Below are positions 19,162-27,115 of a stretch of 64,000 nt of DNA, one piece after another. Under the pieces are notes generated by a model. That model was not told where the DNA came from. It was given only the letters and a program-made list of their open reading frames with translations, and did not search any database. The DNA is taken from positions 1-64,000 of the forward strand of contig JASJCB010000007.1 of NCBI GenBank assembly GCA_030066195.1. The letters run 5' to 3'. Position 1 is the first letter of the stretch; every line of letters begins with the position of its first letter. Origin of the DNA: Acidobacteriota bacterium. Lineage in GTDB: Bacteria > Acidobacteriota > Holophagae > Acanthopleuribacterales > Acanthopleuribacteraceae. A program made the position numbers and the translations under genes.

Positions 19162-19605
19162 GGATGCACGCAGGATGCGTGCGCGCCCAGGGGTTTCGCC
19201 TCGGCTCGCCCGGAGGGCGATTCTCGGCTTGGATGCACGCAGGATGCGTGCGCGCCCAGGGTTTTTCGTCTCGCCTCGCCCGGAGGGCGATTCTCGGCTT
19301 GGATGCACGCAGGATGCGTGCGCGCCCAGGGGGTTCGCCTCGCCTCGCCCGGAGGGCGATTCTCGGCTTGGATGCACGCAGGATGCGTGCGCGCCCAGGG
19401 GTTTCGCCTCGCCTCGCCTGGAGGGCGATTCTCGGCTTGGATGCACGCAGGATGCGTGCGCGCCCAGGAGTTTCGCCTCGCCTCGCCTGGAGGGCGATGC
19501 TTGGCTTGGATGCACGCGGGATGCGTGCGCGCCCAGGGTTTTTCGCCTCGCCCGGAGGGCGATGCTTGGCTTGGATGCACGCGGGATGCGCGCGCCCAGG
19601 GTATC
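19162..19605. repeat. Tandem array of a 69-bp two-hairpin repeat, seven copies
   Basis: Units start at 19162, 19231, 19301, 19370, 19439, 19508 and 19573, with spacings of 69, 70, 69, 69, 69 and 65 bp; the last unit is truncated. Each unit holds two perfect hairpins with the same GGA loop: GCACGCA-GGA-TGCGTGC and TCGCCC-GGA-GGGCGA (later units vary by a base or two). Between them is the conserved stretch CGCGCCCAGGG. The array touches the stop codon of the 886-residue kinase. Related copies occur at 37591, 37706 and 37842, so this is a dispersed element family, comparable in form to REP/BIME elements. Translations of the array (repeating MHAGCVRAQG or HASCVHPS) are artefacts. Confidence 0.9.
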
Positions 19606-22264
19606 AAACCCGGCCCGCTACCTGGGGTAGTTTTTCTTCGGTAACCGAGGCCAGGGGGAATTTTAAAATAAAGGTTGCGCCGGTACCGGGCCCTTTACTT
19701 TCGGCCCACATCTGACCGTTCATTTCTACCATGGCGTTGGCGCAACTGTGCAGGCCGAAGCCGTGACCCTCGGTTTTGGTGGTGAATCCATGGGAGAAAA
19801 TGGCCTCCAGGTTTTCTTTGGGGATGCCGTGGCCCGTGTCCGAGATTTTGATGAAAGCGTAGTGTTCGTCACGGTTCACGAAAATGGTGATTTTCTTCTC
19901 GTCGATCATGGCTTCCGCCGCATTTTTGAAGATATTGACCAGGATGTGGATCAGCTTGGTGCGCTGCAACATGATTTTGGGAACCGCCGGCTGGAAATGC
20001 TTTTCCACCAGGATGCCCCTGGTTTGGATGTCGATTTCCTGAATCTTGAGCGCGTCCTCGACGGCATCCTGCAAACACAAGGCTTCTGACTGAAAACCAC
20101 CCGAGGCGTAATCCTGCTGGGCCATGATGACATCGCGGATCAATTGGGTCTTGTCGATCACCCTGCAAATATCGGCATGCATGGCCTCGCGCTCTTTGGT
20201 CAGGTTCTTCTCCAGCTTGGTAAGGTGATTAACCAATTGCAGGCCCTTGGGATCGACCTCCATGAACTCGCCGAGGCGGTTGCGGTTCTGCCTCAGCAAC
20301 TCGTTGGCAAGCACCAGCGAGCGTAGTTTGGAGTTATTCAATTTCCGCCGGACGAATTCACTGGAGGTAATCACGCTGTTGAGGATATTGCCGACATTGT
20401 GGAGGACGCTGACGGCAATTTCCGCCATGCCGGCCTGGTGCGCTTTCTGGACCAGTTCCTGCTGTGTTCTCTCCAACTCGACGGCGCGTCGCGCCAGTTC
20501 CATGTTCGCCGCTTTGAGTTTGTCTGACTGAAGTTCGGTTTCATGGGTGCGTTTCTTCAATGCCTCGGCCAGCAGTTGGGTTTCGGACAACAGTCTTTCC
20601 GTTTGCAGCCGTCGTTCGGTACTGTCGATGATCACGCCGAGCTGGTCGCTGAGTTGGTCGAGAAAAGCCCTTTGGGTGGGGGTAAACTCCTTGAAGGAAC
20701 CGATCTCCAGAACGCCCTTGACCTCGCCCTCGAAAAGGATGGGTTGGAAGAGAATGACCCGGGGAAGCGCTCTTCCCAAGCCGGAGGCGATCCGGATATA
20801 GCCGGGCGGGATATCGCCCAGCAGTATCGCTTTTTTCTCCAGGGCGCATTGACCGACCTGGCCCTCTCCCGGTTTGAACACCGCTTTTCGGCATTGCTCC
20901 TTGCCGATCGCGTAGCAACCCTGGGGACTGAGTAAAAATTCCGCTCCTTGCCGTTCGAAAAGATAGAAGAGACCGAAACCGCCTTCGATAAGCGGGGTCA
21001 ATTCCCTGATCACGGCGTCCGCAAGGTCTGCCGGCCGGGCTCGTCCCTGGGCCAGCCCCATGATATGGTTGACGTTGGTCTTGATCCAGTTCTGCTCCGC
21101 CTGTTCCTTGGTAACGGTTTGCAGGTTGTCGATCAACTCCCGTATTTCGCGCTGGTCTCGGGTGAGGATGATCATGCCTCTGAACTCTTTGCGCTCGTCC
21201 CAAATGGCGGACCCCGACAGGGACACCAGCACTTTCTGTCCGTTCTTGGCCCTAAGCGATACTTCGAGGTTGGTTATGGCATGCTTTTGCACCTGCTCCA
21301 ACAGACCGGCCGCCGAGGTGGCTTCGTTGCGGGCCAAAAGCGGTTCCAGGGGGCGTCCGGTGAGTTCCTCTTCGTTATAGCCCAGAAGCAACAAGGCCGC
21401 GTCGTTTACCAGGTTCACGCGGCCCTCGTGCGAGATCACGAACAAGGCGTCGTTCATCGAACCGATGATGCTCTCGATGTAGTCCTTCGATACGGTCGTA
21501 TCGCGCAGCTCGGCGGCCATATGGTTGAAAGCCCGCGCCAGCTCACCGATTTCATCGCGGCCCAGCAGCGAATCGTCGATGCCGCTGCTGCCCGGGGTGA
21601 AATGTTGCAGGCCCCGGACCACTTTCGCGAGCGGAACGGTCATCGATCGGCCCAAGATAAAAGACAGGATCAGCAGCAGCAAAACCGAAACGATCGTGCC
21701 GGCAAGGGAGAATTTCATGAATCTCCGGTGGCTCTCCCGGGTTCGCGTGAAGGCGCCTTGAGCGGCGAGATCAGCGGCTTTTATCGACTGCTTGATGAAG
21801 GCGTCCAGGTTGTTGTAGTCATCTGTCAGTTGTTGGAGTTCCGTGTTGAAAGCGACACCGGTTGTATCGCCCTGGATCAAACGCAATGTCAAGGGCCGGG
21901 CACGCTCATAGTAATCGGTAAAGCGCGTTTGCATTTCAGTGAGAATTGCCGGGTCTATGGAGGAACTGTCCCTTGCCCCGGCGATTTTTTCCAGCAGGCT
22001 GTCGGCATGATCATCGGCTTCCTTCAACGGTTCTATATCACCGATCGAGGCCGCGTCCTGGAGCGCCTGCCGAATGGAAGTCAGCAAATACTCGAGGGCG
22101 CGGTTCAGTTCCATGGTCGGGACATGCTTGTTCTCGATTTCCAGGGTCAGGGCGTCGTTCCGCTGAGCCATGAAACGGGTCATGGCGTAAGAAAGCAAGA
22201 AAAAGACAAGCGCGATCATGGGAAACAGTAAGATCTTGTACTGGACTTTCAAGTCTCGTAGCAT
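19604..22264 (-). CDS. Membrane sensor histidine kinase (HAMP-PAS-GAF)
   Basis: 886 residues. Transmembrane segments lie at about 8-29 and 181-206, bracketing a helical periplasmic sensor of about 150 residues. HAMP follows (near 206-255), then PAS from about 260 (IIGSMNDALFVISHEGRVN), GAF about 391-541, a coiled coil, and a kinase core with His near 620 (LHNVGN), N box NIFKNAAEAM, DTGHGIP and GHGFGLHS. The core segment HQAGMAEIAVSVLHNVGN is almost the same as in the 1814-residue kinase, so the two probably derive from one ancestor and may phosphorylate related regulators. The ATG at 22264 has only a weak AGG upstream. The stop codon lies immediately beside the hairpin repeat array. The gene sits next to the periplasmic binding protein/porin genes, which may reflect a sensing link. 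Confidence 0.92.
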   Translation of the reverse strand: MLRDLKVQYKILLFPMIALVFFLLSYAMTRFMAQRNDALTLEIENKHVPTMELNRALEYLLTSIRQALQDAASIGDIEPLKEADDHADSLLEKIAGARDSSSIDPAILTEMQTRFTDYYERARPLTLRLIQGDTTGVAFNTELQQLTDDYNNLDAFIKQSIKAADLAAQGAFTRTRESHRRFMKFSLAGTIVSVLLLLILSFILGRSMTVPLAKVVRGLQHFTPGSSGIDDSLLGRDEIGELARAFNHMAAELRDTTVSKDYIESIIGSMNDALFVISHEGRVNLVNDAALLLLGYNEEELTGRPLEPLLARNEATSAAGLLEQVQKHAITNLEVSLRAKNGQKVLVSLSGSAIWDERKEFRGMIILTRDQREIRELIDNLQTVTKEQAEQNWIKTNVNHIMGLAQGRARPADLADAVIRELTPLIEGGFGLFYLFERQGAEFLLSPQGCYAIGKEQCRKAVFKPGEGQVGQCALEKKAILLGDIPPGYIRIASGLGRALPRVILFQPILFEGEVKGVLEIGSFKEFTPTQRAFLDQLSDQLGVIIDSTERRLQTERLLSETQLLAEALKKRTHETELQSDKLKAANMELARRAVELERTQQELVQKAHQAGMAEIAVSVLHNVGNILNSVITSSEFVRRKLNNSKLRSLVLANELLRQNRNRLGEFMEVDPKGLQLVNHLTKLEKNLTKEREAMHADICRVIDKTQLIRDVIMAQQDYASGGFQSEALCLQDAVEDALKIQEIDIQTRGILVEKHFQPAVPKIMLQRTKLIHILVNIFKNAAEAMIDEKKITIFVNRDEHYAFIKISDTGHGIPKENLEAIFSHGFTTKTEGHGFGLHSCANAMVEMNGQMWAESKGPGTGATFILKFPLASVTEEKLPQVAGRV

Positions 22265-22609
22265 GCAATCAAACCTATGGAGCTACCTGTCCCGGGGCTC
22301 CTGAAACATACGGTCACGGGCGGCCGGAAGGAAAAGTCAAATCACGGGATATAGCCCGGATATTTTTCCGACCATTCGAGCATTTCCCTAACTATACCTA
22401 TCTTCAAATGAAAGATAAACTTGAGCCGGCCGGCATCATTGGCTTTTACTTACAAGAAAAGGCTTGGATTAGAGCTTTTATTTACTTTCGAAAATTTCCT
22501 TCGGAGAACCGTTCGGGCCGCCCTCGGGACCCCGGGTCGGAAGCGAACGGTCGCTTCCTGAATGCCCGGGGTGGAACCGATCCGTCAACCGGCATTGTTC
22601 CACGGGTGA
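22265..22609. other. Intergenic region with one strong hairpin
   Basis: About 345 bp without a supported gene, lying upstream of the membrane kinase and downstream of the small binding protein. The part near 22380-22500 is AT-rich and probably carries the kinase promoter. The hairpin at 22539-22558 is listed separately. Confidence 0.45.
22539..22558 (-). terminator. Hairpin after the PstS-like gene
   Basis: GGAAGCGA-ACGG-TCGCTTCC is a perfect 8-bp stem with a 4-base loop, about 50 bp past the stop of the minus-strand binding-protein gene. No T run follows on that strand, so termination is plausible but unproven. Confidence 0.35.
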
Positions 22610-23035
22610 TCAGGAATCGTTTTGTATCGGCACGACGACGACTCCTTTCAGGTTGGCTTTAGCGCTGACATACCCGATGGCGCCGGGCGTTTTGGCCACA
22701 AAGGCAACCACCTCTTCCTCGTTGGCGAACGAGGTCGGCGGCACGCCCTTTCCCGTAAAGAGAAGACGCTTCCAAAAGGTGGAAAACTGGCGTTTATCTT
22801 TTCGCAGGTATTTTCTTAAAAAACTCTCGTGCACGGCGCCGGACTCCAGCGTTACCGACACGATATGGTCTCCGCTGCTCCAGCGAGATCTCTTGTTCAT
22901 ATAGATCTTTTGCAGGTCTTTCGTGGTCAGGGATTGCGTTTCATTACCGGGATTGATGATCATGACCACGTCCTGGGCGGCTAAAGGGAGGTTAGACAAC
23001 AGGACGGTACAGAAAAGTTTCTTCCACAAACACAT
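22610..23035 (-). CDS. Small periplasmic PstS-like (phosphate-binding superfamily) protein, copy 1
   Basis: 141 residues from the ATG at 23035, which has AAAGGAGG nine bases upstream; the upstream porin's TAA stop overlaps that ribosome site. A signal peptide (LFCTVLLSNLPLAAQ) leads to a short domain with INPGNETQSLTTKDLQKIYMNK, FSTFWKRLLFTGKGVPP and VAKTPGAIGYVS. This is the pattern of truncated PstS-like periplasmic proteins, about half the length of a transporter PstS. Known relatives are encoded beside porins and sensor kinases, not ABC transporters; no pstCAB is in the window. The protein is a clear paralogue of the one at 24927-25358. A sensing or ligand-delivery role is inferred; the ligand is unknown. 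Confidence 0.82.
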   Translation of the reverse strand: MCLWKKLFCTVLLSNLPLAAQDVVMIINPGNETQSLTTKDLQKIYMNKRSRWSSGDHIVSVTLESGAVHESFLRKYLRKDKRQFSTFWKRLLFTGKGVPPTSFANEEEVVAFVAKTPGAIGYVSAKANLKGVVVVPIQNDS

Positions 23036-23049
23036 GTCTGTCGCCTCCT

Positions 23050-24228
23050 TTAAAAATGGTACGTGGCTTTGACACCGACATAGTGCCAATCCGGTTCGCC
23101 GGTATTATCGCGATTCAGTAAATCGTAGGCCGAAATCAAACCAAGACCTTCTACCTGATTGTACTGAACCTTGAGCAACCACGAGTCATTGAAATCCACC
23201 CTGACTCCCAGTGACGTATCTTTTTGGAAGACCAGGTATCCGGGAAGCCCCAACGGTTCAAAGGCGCTGCCGTCCTTGTCGTCCTTGAAGCCGTAGAACT
23301 CATTGTGGTTGGCATTGACTTCGAAGCGGTTGTTTATCCGGTAGGAGCCGCCTACATACCAGCCCGCGGGTTCTCCCGGAAGAGAGTCATCGGCTACGAA
23401 ATTCTCCGTCCATTCTCCATTCACCATCCAGCTGCCGGTTTCGTACTCCATGGAGAGAACGATTTGGGAAAGGCCTTCCAAATCGAAGTTTTGCGGTATT
23501 CCGTTGAGCTGCACCACGGAAGCCGATATATCCTGTTCGTGCCAACTGACGCCCAGCCTCATGCCCTCCAGGGGCGTTTCCCACCGCAATGCTCCGCCGT
23601 ACAGGCTGTCGTTGGTCATCGACGGGTTTAAGTAAGGCCGGAATTGGTTCAATACCAACAAGGTGGTGGTGAGACCCGGGTTCTCCTCATCCAAGTCGCG
23701 GCTGCCCGTGTAGAATTCATATTCTAAAACACCCGCCAGCGTGCCGAAGATGCTCAACCCCTGAAAAGCGAGCACCAACTCCCGCGTTCCCTCCGGGTAA
23801 ACACTTTGCGGTAAAAAGATCTGGGAGCGCAGCAGGTCCACGTCCCTTTCCTGGTTGTACAGTCCGTGGGGTTGCTTGATTTTACCGATGCGAATCCCGA
23901 ACTCATCGCGCGGACGATATTCACCCAGGGCCCAGTCAATTTCAACCTCGTGGTTGCCCAGATCACCCAGGTCGCGAGCAAAGAATTGAATACCCACCCT
24001 CAGGTCATCGCGGAACTTTTTTGAAAGGTTCAAGCCGATCTCCGAGAACTCGAACGTTCCACCTCGAGTCGGCGCCCAAAAGTCGTGCTCGGAAGAGTCG
24101 AGATAGCCCTGGCTGACAAAACCGTGGACCTCCAACTCCCGAGATTGTCCCCAGGCGGGTAACCAGGCAAGCAGCAACACCGGTAGCGTCCAGCCCGGGA
24201 CTTTCCGTTTTTTCCTCATGCCGGCCAA
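23050..24228 (-). CDS. Outer-membrane porin-like beta-barrel, copy 1
   Basis: 392 residues from TTG at 24228, chosen because GGGAGG lies at ideal spacing; the ATG three codons later (24219) is the alternative. A signal peptide (VLLLAWLPAWGQS) precedes a barrel with alternating strands, beginning ELEVHGFVSQGYLDSSEHD and ending in the terminal aromatic YHF expected for outer-membrane insertion. Charged loops (GNHEVEIDWALGEYRPRDEFGIRIGKIKQP) resemble the channel-facing strands of general porins. It is co-transcribed with the small binding protein 14 bp downstream. A paralogue occurs at 25564-26739 with the same motif order. Substrate specificity is unknown. Confidence 0.85.
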   Translation of the reverse strand: MAGMRKKRKVPGWTLPVLLLAWLPAWGQSRELEVHGFVSQGYLDSSEHDFWAPTRGGTFEFSEIGLNLSKKFRDDLRVGIQFFARDLGDLGNHEVEIDWALGEYRPRDEFGIRIGKIKQPHGLYNQERDVDLLRSQIFLPQSVYPEGTRELVLAFQGLSIFGTLAGVLEYEFYTGSRDLDEENPGLTTTLLVLNQFRPYLNPSMTNDSLYGGALRWETPLEGMRLGVSWHEQDISASVVQLNGIPQNFDLEGLSQIVLSMEYETGSWMVNGEWTENFVADDSLPGEPAGWYVGGSYRINNRFEVNANHNEFYGFKDDKDGSAFEPLGLPGYLVFQKDTSLGVRVDFNDSWLLKVQYNQVEGLGLISAYDLLNRDNTGEPDWHYVGVKATYHF

Positions 24229-24711
24229 CGAGAGCCTCCCTTTGGATCGAGTCGTGCTTCTTTTTCCAGCGGGTAACCGGCAACATCGAATCAAAACGGT
24301 CCGTGACCTGGTCGATGAATTACTTATGTCTTGATGACTGATCGGAGTAAATCGAATTTACAAAAGTGTTTTTCTTGTCTTGACAAAGTTTTCCGGCAAT
24401 TTGTTTTTTGATTTGTCAGTTTCCAAAAGTTTTGAAATGGAAAAAGTGAGACGGAGGGGAAAAGCACCTTGGCCGGTCTTGCCCGTGAATATCGGGCCAT
24501 GCTTGAAGGAGCCGGCGGCTTCAGCATATTTTCAAGAGCTTCAAGGTATAGAGCGACCGGCAAACCTGTGAGTTTCGTGTTGGTTTACATGGCGTAGGTT
24601 TTTTCCAAATTTTAGGTAATTAATCCGAGTCGGTTATCCGTTAAGGAGAAATGTGGTTCCAAACAGATGGAAAAAAGTTCCTTTGGAGATCCTTTCTAGA
24701 GGAGGGCCATT
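24229..24711. other. Divergent promoter region between the two porin/binding-protein loci
   Basis: About 480 bp with AT-rich stretches and no convincing gene. Both operons start from here, minus at 24228 and plus at 24712. The palindrome at 24375-24386 overlaps a possible minus-strand promoter. Confidence 0.5.
24357..24386 (-). promoter_or_regulatory. Possible promoter with overlapping palindrome for porin copy 1
   Basis: On the minus strand TTGTCA (24386-24381) and TGTAAA (24362-24357) are 18 bp apart. The -35-like box lies inside TTGTC-tt-GACAA (24375-24386), a perfect 5-bp inverted repeat. Such overlap is typical of an operator, but no regulator has been identified and the boxes are imperfect. 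Confidence 0.3.
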
Positions 24712-24930
24712 TTGGTTCGACAGAAGCCAAAGCCTTGGTACACACTGTTTTTTGCCCGCTATCCGGTCGGTATCGACGAGTTCGAAATCGGTCGGGTCTC
24801 AAGAGATGATCGCAGGCGTGTCAATGAAGACATCCACCGGGCCGCCGCCGATCATTCCCTCCACCCGGTGAATATGCTTGAACCGTACCGGCCCGGCTAC
24901 CGCACCGCATGCGAGGTGCGCCGGCCATGA
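24712..24930 (+). CDS. Small 72-residue protein coupled to the PstS-like gene
   Basis: I do not recognise this protein. The TTG start at 24712 has AGAGGAGGG at good spacing. The frame ends with TGA at 24928-24930, overlapping the ATG of the next gene as ATGA, the usual sign of translational coupling. It is basic, rich in Arg and aromatic residues (QKPKPWYTLFFARYPVG, VSRDDRRRVNEDIHRAAADH), with no signal peptide or membrane segment. Two other genes in this neighbourhood also use TTG with a strong ribosome site, which supports the start. No equivalent precedes the minus-strand copy of the locus. It could alternatively be a leader frame regulating translation of the binding protein. Confidence 0.5.
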   Translation: MVRQKPKPWYTLFFARYPVGIDEFEIGRVSRDDRRRVNEDIHRAAADHSLHPVNMLEPYRPGYRTACEVRRP

Positions 24931-25358
24931 AACAAAAATCATTCGTTACCTGCTGGATATTGCTGATGATCAGCGCGCACCTCGGTGCACAAGACCTGGT
25001 GGTGATCGTTCATCCGGAAAACGAAACCAGGTTCCTGAGCAAGAAGGACCTGCAGCATATCTATTTGAACAAGAAAGTACGTTGGAACGACGGCGGCAGG
25101 ATCGTTCCCGTGATGCTGCAAAGGGCCGAGTTACAAGAGTCCTTCCTGGCGCGGAACGTCCGCAAGACACCGCGGCAGTTTTCTACCTTTTGGAAACGTC
25201 AGATCTTCACCGGTAAGGGCGTACCGCCCACTTCTTTCACAAGCGAGCAGGAAGTCATAGCTTTCGTGGCTCGAACACCGGGCGGAATCGGTTTCGTGAG
25301 CGGCAAGGCGTCACTGAAGGGTGTGCGCTCGATCGAGATACAGGAGGATTCATCCTGA
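24927..25358 (+). CDS. Small periplasmic PstS-like protein, copy 2
   Basis: 143 residues from ATG 24927; an in-frame ATG at 24909 is possible, but a compact signal peptide (FVTCWILLMISAHLGAQ) and the ATGA overlap favour 24927. It shares with copy 1 the segments HPENETRFLSKKDLQHIYLNK, RQFSTFWKRQIFTGKGVPP and VARTPGGIGFVSGKASLKGV, and the same total length. It belongs to the short PstS-like periplasmic family. Here the binding-protein gene precedes the porin gene, with 205 bp between them; in copy 1 the porin comes first and the gap is 14 bp. Ligand unknown. Confidence 0.82.
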   Translation: MKQKSFVTCWILLMISAHLGAQDLVVIVHPENETRFLSKKDLQHIYLNKKVRWNDGGRIVPVMLQRAELQESFLARNVRKTPRQFSTFWKRQIFTGKGVPPTSFTSEQEVIAFVARTPGGIGFVSGKASLKGVRSIEIQEDSS

Positions 25359-25563
25359 TTCGGCCGAAGCCGAAAAAAGCGGGTCGAGTCAATCCGGCAG
25401 ATCAAGCACCTGGGAAGGACAATGTATCATCATAAATACACACGTTATGAAACGTTCACACACCACCTGTTCATTCATGATTTCGGCTCTTATCCCCTCG
25501 TGGAGATGAGTGATTTCATGATGACATGGTCTTCAACAGATTCCATCTGAAAGGGAGGCCGGT

Positions 25564-26739
25564 TTGTTACGGCAGAAGACCGGGTACAGCTATAGATATG
25601 GATTACTGCTGATGATCCTTGTCGTGTGCAAGCCCGTTTGGGCCCAGCTTAGAGATTTGGAGGTCCACGGTTTTATCAGCCAGGGTTATTTGGACTCCTC
25701 CGAACACGATTATTGGGCGCCGACCCAAGACGGCACGTTCGAGTTTTCTGAAGTAGGGCTCAATATCTCCAAATCCCTTAGGGACGATTTAAGGCTGGGC
25801 ATGCAGTTCTTTGCCCGCGATTTGGGCGATATCGGGAATCATGAGGTGGTTATCGATTGGGCCTTGGGTGATTACCGACCGCGCGATGAACTGGGCATTC
25901 GAGTCGGCAGGATCAAGCAGCCCATCGGTTTGTATAACCAGGAACGGGATGTCGATTTTTTGCGCTCTACGATCTGGGTGCCTCAGAGTGTCTACCCGGA
26001 TGGTAATCGCGATATCGTCCTTGCTTATGACGGTTTCAGCATTTACGGTCACCTCCCGGGCGATTTAGACTACGAACTTTACACCGGATCGCTTAATATG
26101 GACGAGGAAAGCCCTGGAACCGAAAGCCTGCTGATGTCTCTGGCCGGCTTCCTGCCTTATGTCGACCCCTCTCTGAAAAGCGATAAGTTATTTGGGGGCT
26201 TCCTGAAATGGAATACGCCGCTGGATGGTCTTTCCCTGGGAGGTACCTTCTACGAACTCGATATGTCCGGCTCGCTGACCCTCTTTGACGGAACGCCGGT
26301 CCTTATTGATTTGGACGGCATCAGCCTGGTGGTCTGGTCGTTGGATTACCAGGCCGAGAACTGGTCTTTTACCGGAGAGTGGTCGGCATATAGCGTTCAA
26401 GACAACGTGCTTTCCGAGCCGGCGGGTTGGTACGTGCAGGCCACCTATCGCATCAATGACCGGGTAGAACTGAACGCCGGTTACAATGAATTCTTCGGAA
26501 ACAAAAACGACAAGGACGGGGAGTTGATTGCCTTACTCGGTGTACCCAATCACCTGGCCTGGCAAAAGGACACCGGCATCGGCGCCCGTATCGACCTGGG
26601 TACCTCCTGGACCGTCAAGCTGGAATGGCACGAGATCGACGGTATCGGCCTGATCGCGGCGTTCGATATTCCGAACCTCGATAATCTCCTCGAACCGGAT
26701 TGGAACTATTTCGGCGCCAAGGCTACATTCCACTTTTAA
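25564..26739 (+). CDS. Outer-membrane porin-like beta-barrel, copy 2
   Basis: 391 residues from a TTG start preceded by AAGGGAGG at good spacing, the same arrangement as copy 1. A signal peptide (YGLLLMILVVCKPVWAQ) leads to a barrel beginning DLEVHGFISQGYLDSSEHD and ending FHF. It is collinear with copy 1 throughout (for example EPAGWYVQATYRIND versus EPAGWYVGGSYRINN). The 205-bp gap from the binding-protein gene holds no gene and may contain its own promoter. The two porins have diverged in their loop regions, so they may admit different solutes. Confidence 0.85.
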   Translation: MLRQKTGYSYRYGLLLMILVVCKPVWAQLRDLEVHGFISQGYLDSSEHDYWAPTQDGTFEFSEVGLNISKSLRDDLRLGMQFFARDLGDIGNHEVVIDWALGDYRPRDELGIRVGRIKQPIGLYNQERDVDFLRSTIWVPQSVYPDGNRDIVLAYDGFSIYGHLPGDLDYELYTGSLNMDEESPGTESLLMSLAGFLPYVDPSLKSDKLFGGFLKWNTPLDGLSLGGTFYELDMSGSLTLFDGTPVLIDLDGISLVVWSLDYQAENWSFTGEWSAYSVQDNVLSEPAGWYVQATYRINDRVELNAGYNEFFGNKNDKDGELIALLGVPNHLAWQKDTGIGARIDLGTSWTVKLEWHEIDGIGLIAAFDIPNLDNLLEPDWNYFGAKATFHF

Positions 26740-26757
26740 GAGAAGCAGGCGATTGCT

Positions 26758-26780
26758 CAAGCTCTATGCTTATAGGCTTG
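26758..26780 (+). terminator. Weak terminator-like hairpin after porin copy 2
   Basis: CAAGC-t-CTAT-GCTT-ATAG-GCTTG forms a 9-bp stem with one bulged base, 18 bp past the porin stop. No T run follows. Confidence 0.3.
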
Positions 26781-26836
26781 GAATACGGCCTGGATTCCAT
26801 TAAACTGATTGTAGCGAATAGAAAAGGAGAAGCGCC

Positions 26837-27040
26837 GTGGAGTTGACCGCGCTGGAACGAGAAATAGAACGTCGTACTCCGGAAGAACAGAACCATCTGT
26901 TGGCTCACCTTACCGCCATTTGTATGAAACGAGAACCGGGCTACCTGGAAGAAATCGATCGCCGCTTGGAGGACCCTTCCGGTTGGATGAATCTCGATGA
27001 CCTGAAGCAATCGCTTGGAGACGTTCGAGATTCTCCATGA
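26837..27040 (+). CDS. Small antitoxin-like protein, function unproven
   Basis: 67 residues from GTG at 26837 with AAAAGGAG at good spacing. The protein is acidic and helical (ELTALEREIERRTPEEQNHLLAHLTAI, then EEIDRRLEDPSGWMNLDDL), like small antitoxins whose C-terminus wraps a toxin. Its TGA stop overlaps an ATG (ATGA), so a second gene is expected, but that frame runs only 16 codons. The family cannot be named from sequence. Antitoxin identity is inferred from size, charge, the DDL-type tail and the coupled position. Confidence 0.5.
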   Translation: MELTALEREIERRTPEEQNHLLAHLTAICMKREPGYLEEIDRRLEDPSGWMNLDDLKQSLGDVRDSP

Positions 27041-27087
27041 CTCGATACGGGAAGCGCCGGGAACACATTTCGAAATCCCTGACGTGA
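27037..27087 (+). pseudogene. 16-codon coupled frame, possible remnant of a partner gene
   Basis: The ATG at 27037 overlaps the previous stop. The frame reads MTRYGKRREHISKSLT and stops at 27085-27087. It is basic, as toxins of type II pairs often are, but too short to act as one. It may be a truncated toxin, or simply a chance frame before the convergent hypB gene. Confidence 0.25.
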
Positions 27088-27115
27088 TTTTTTCCATTCT
27101 GCATCACCCGAAGGC

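Noticed and set aside
19162-19605. The repeat array as a CRISPR
   Set aside because: The units are contiguous and nearly identical over their full length, with no unique spacers and no cas genes.
19090-19715. Overlapping frames on both strands translating to repeating MHAGCVRAQG or HASCVHPS peptides
   Set aside because: They arise only because the 69-bp repeat is a multiple of three. There is no ribosome site, the frame is open on several strands at once, and the hairpin structure explains the sequence.
22408-22662. An 84-codon plus-strand frame in the gap after the membrane kinase
   Set aside because: It overlaps the end of the PstS-like gene, has no clear ribosome site and no recognisable features.
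23050-26739. The paired PstS-like/porin loci as a simple inverted duplication
   Set aside because: Gene order on the two strands differs (porin first in one, binding protein first in the other), so a single inverted duplication does not account for it.
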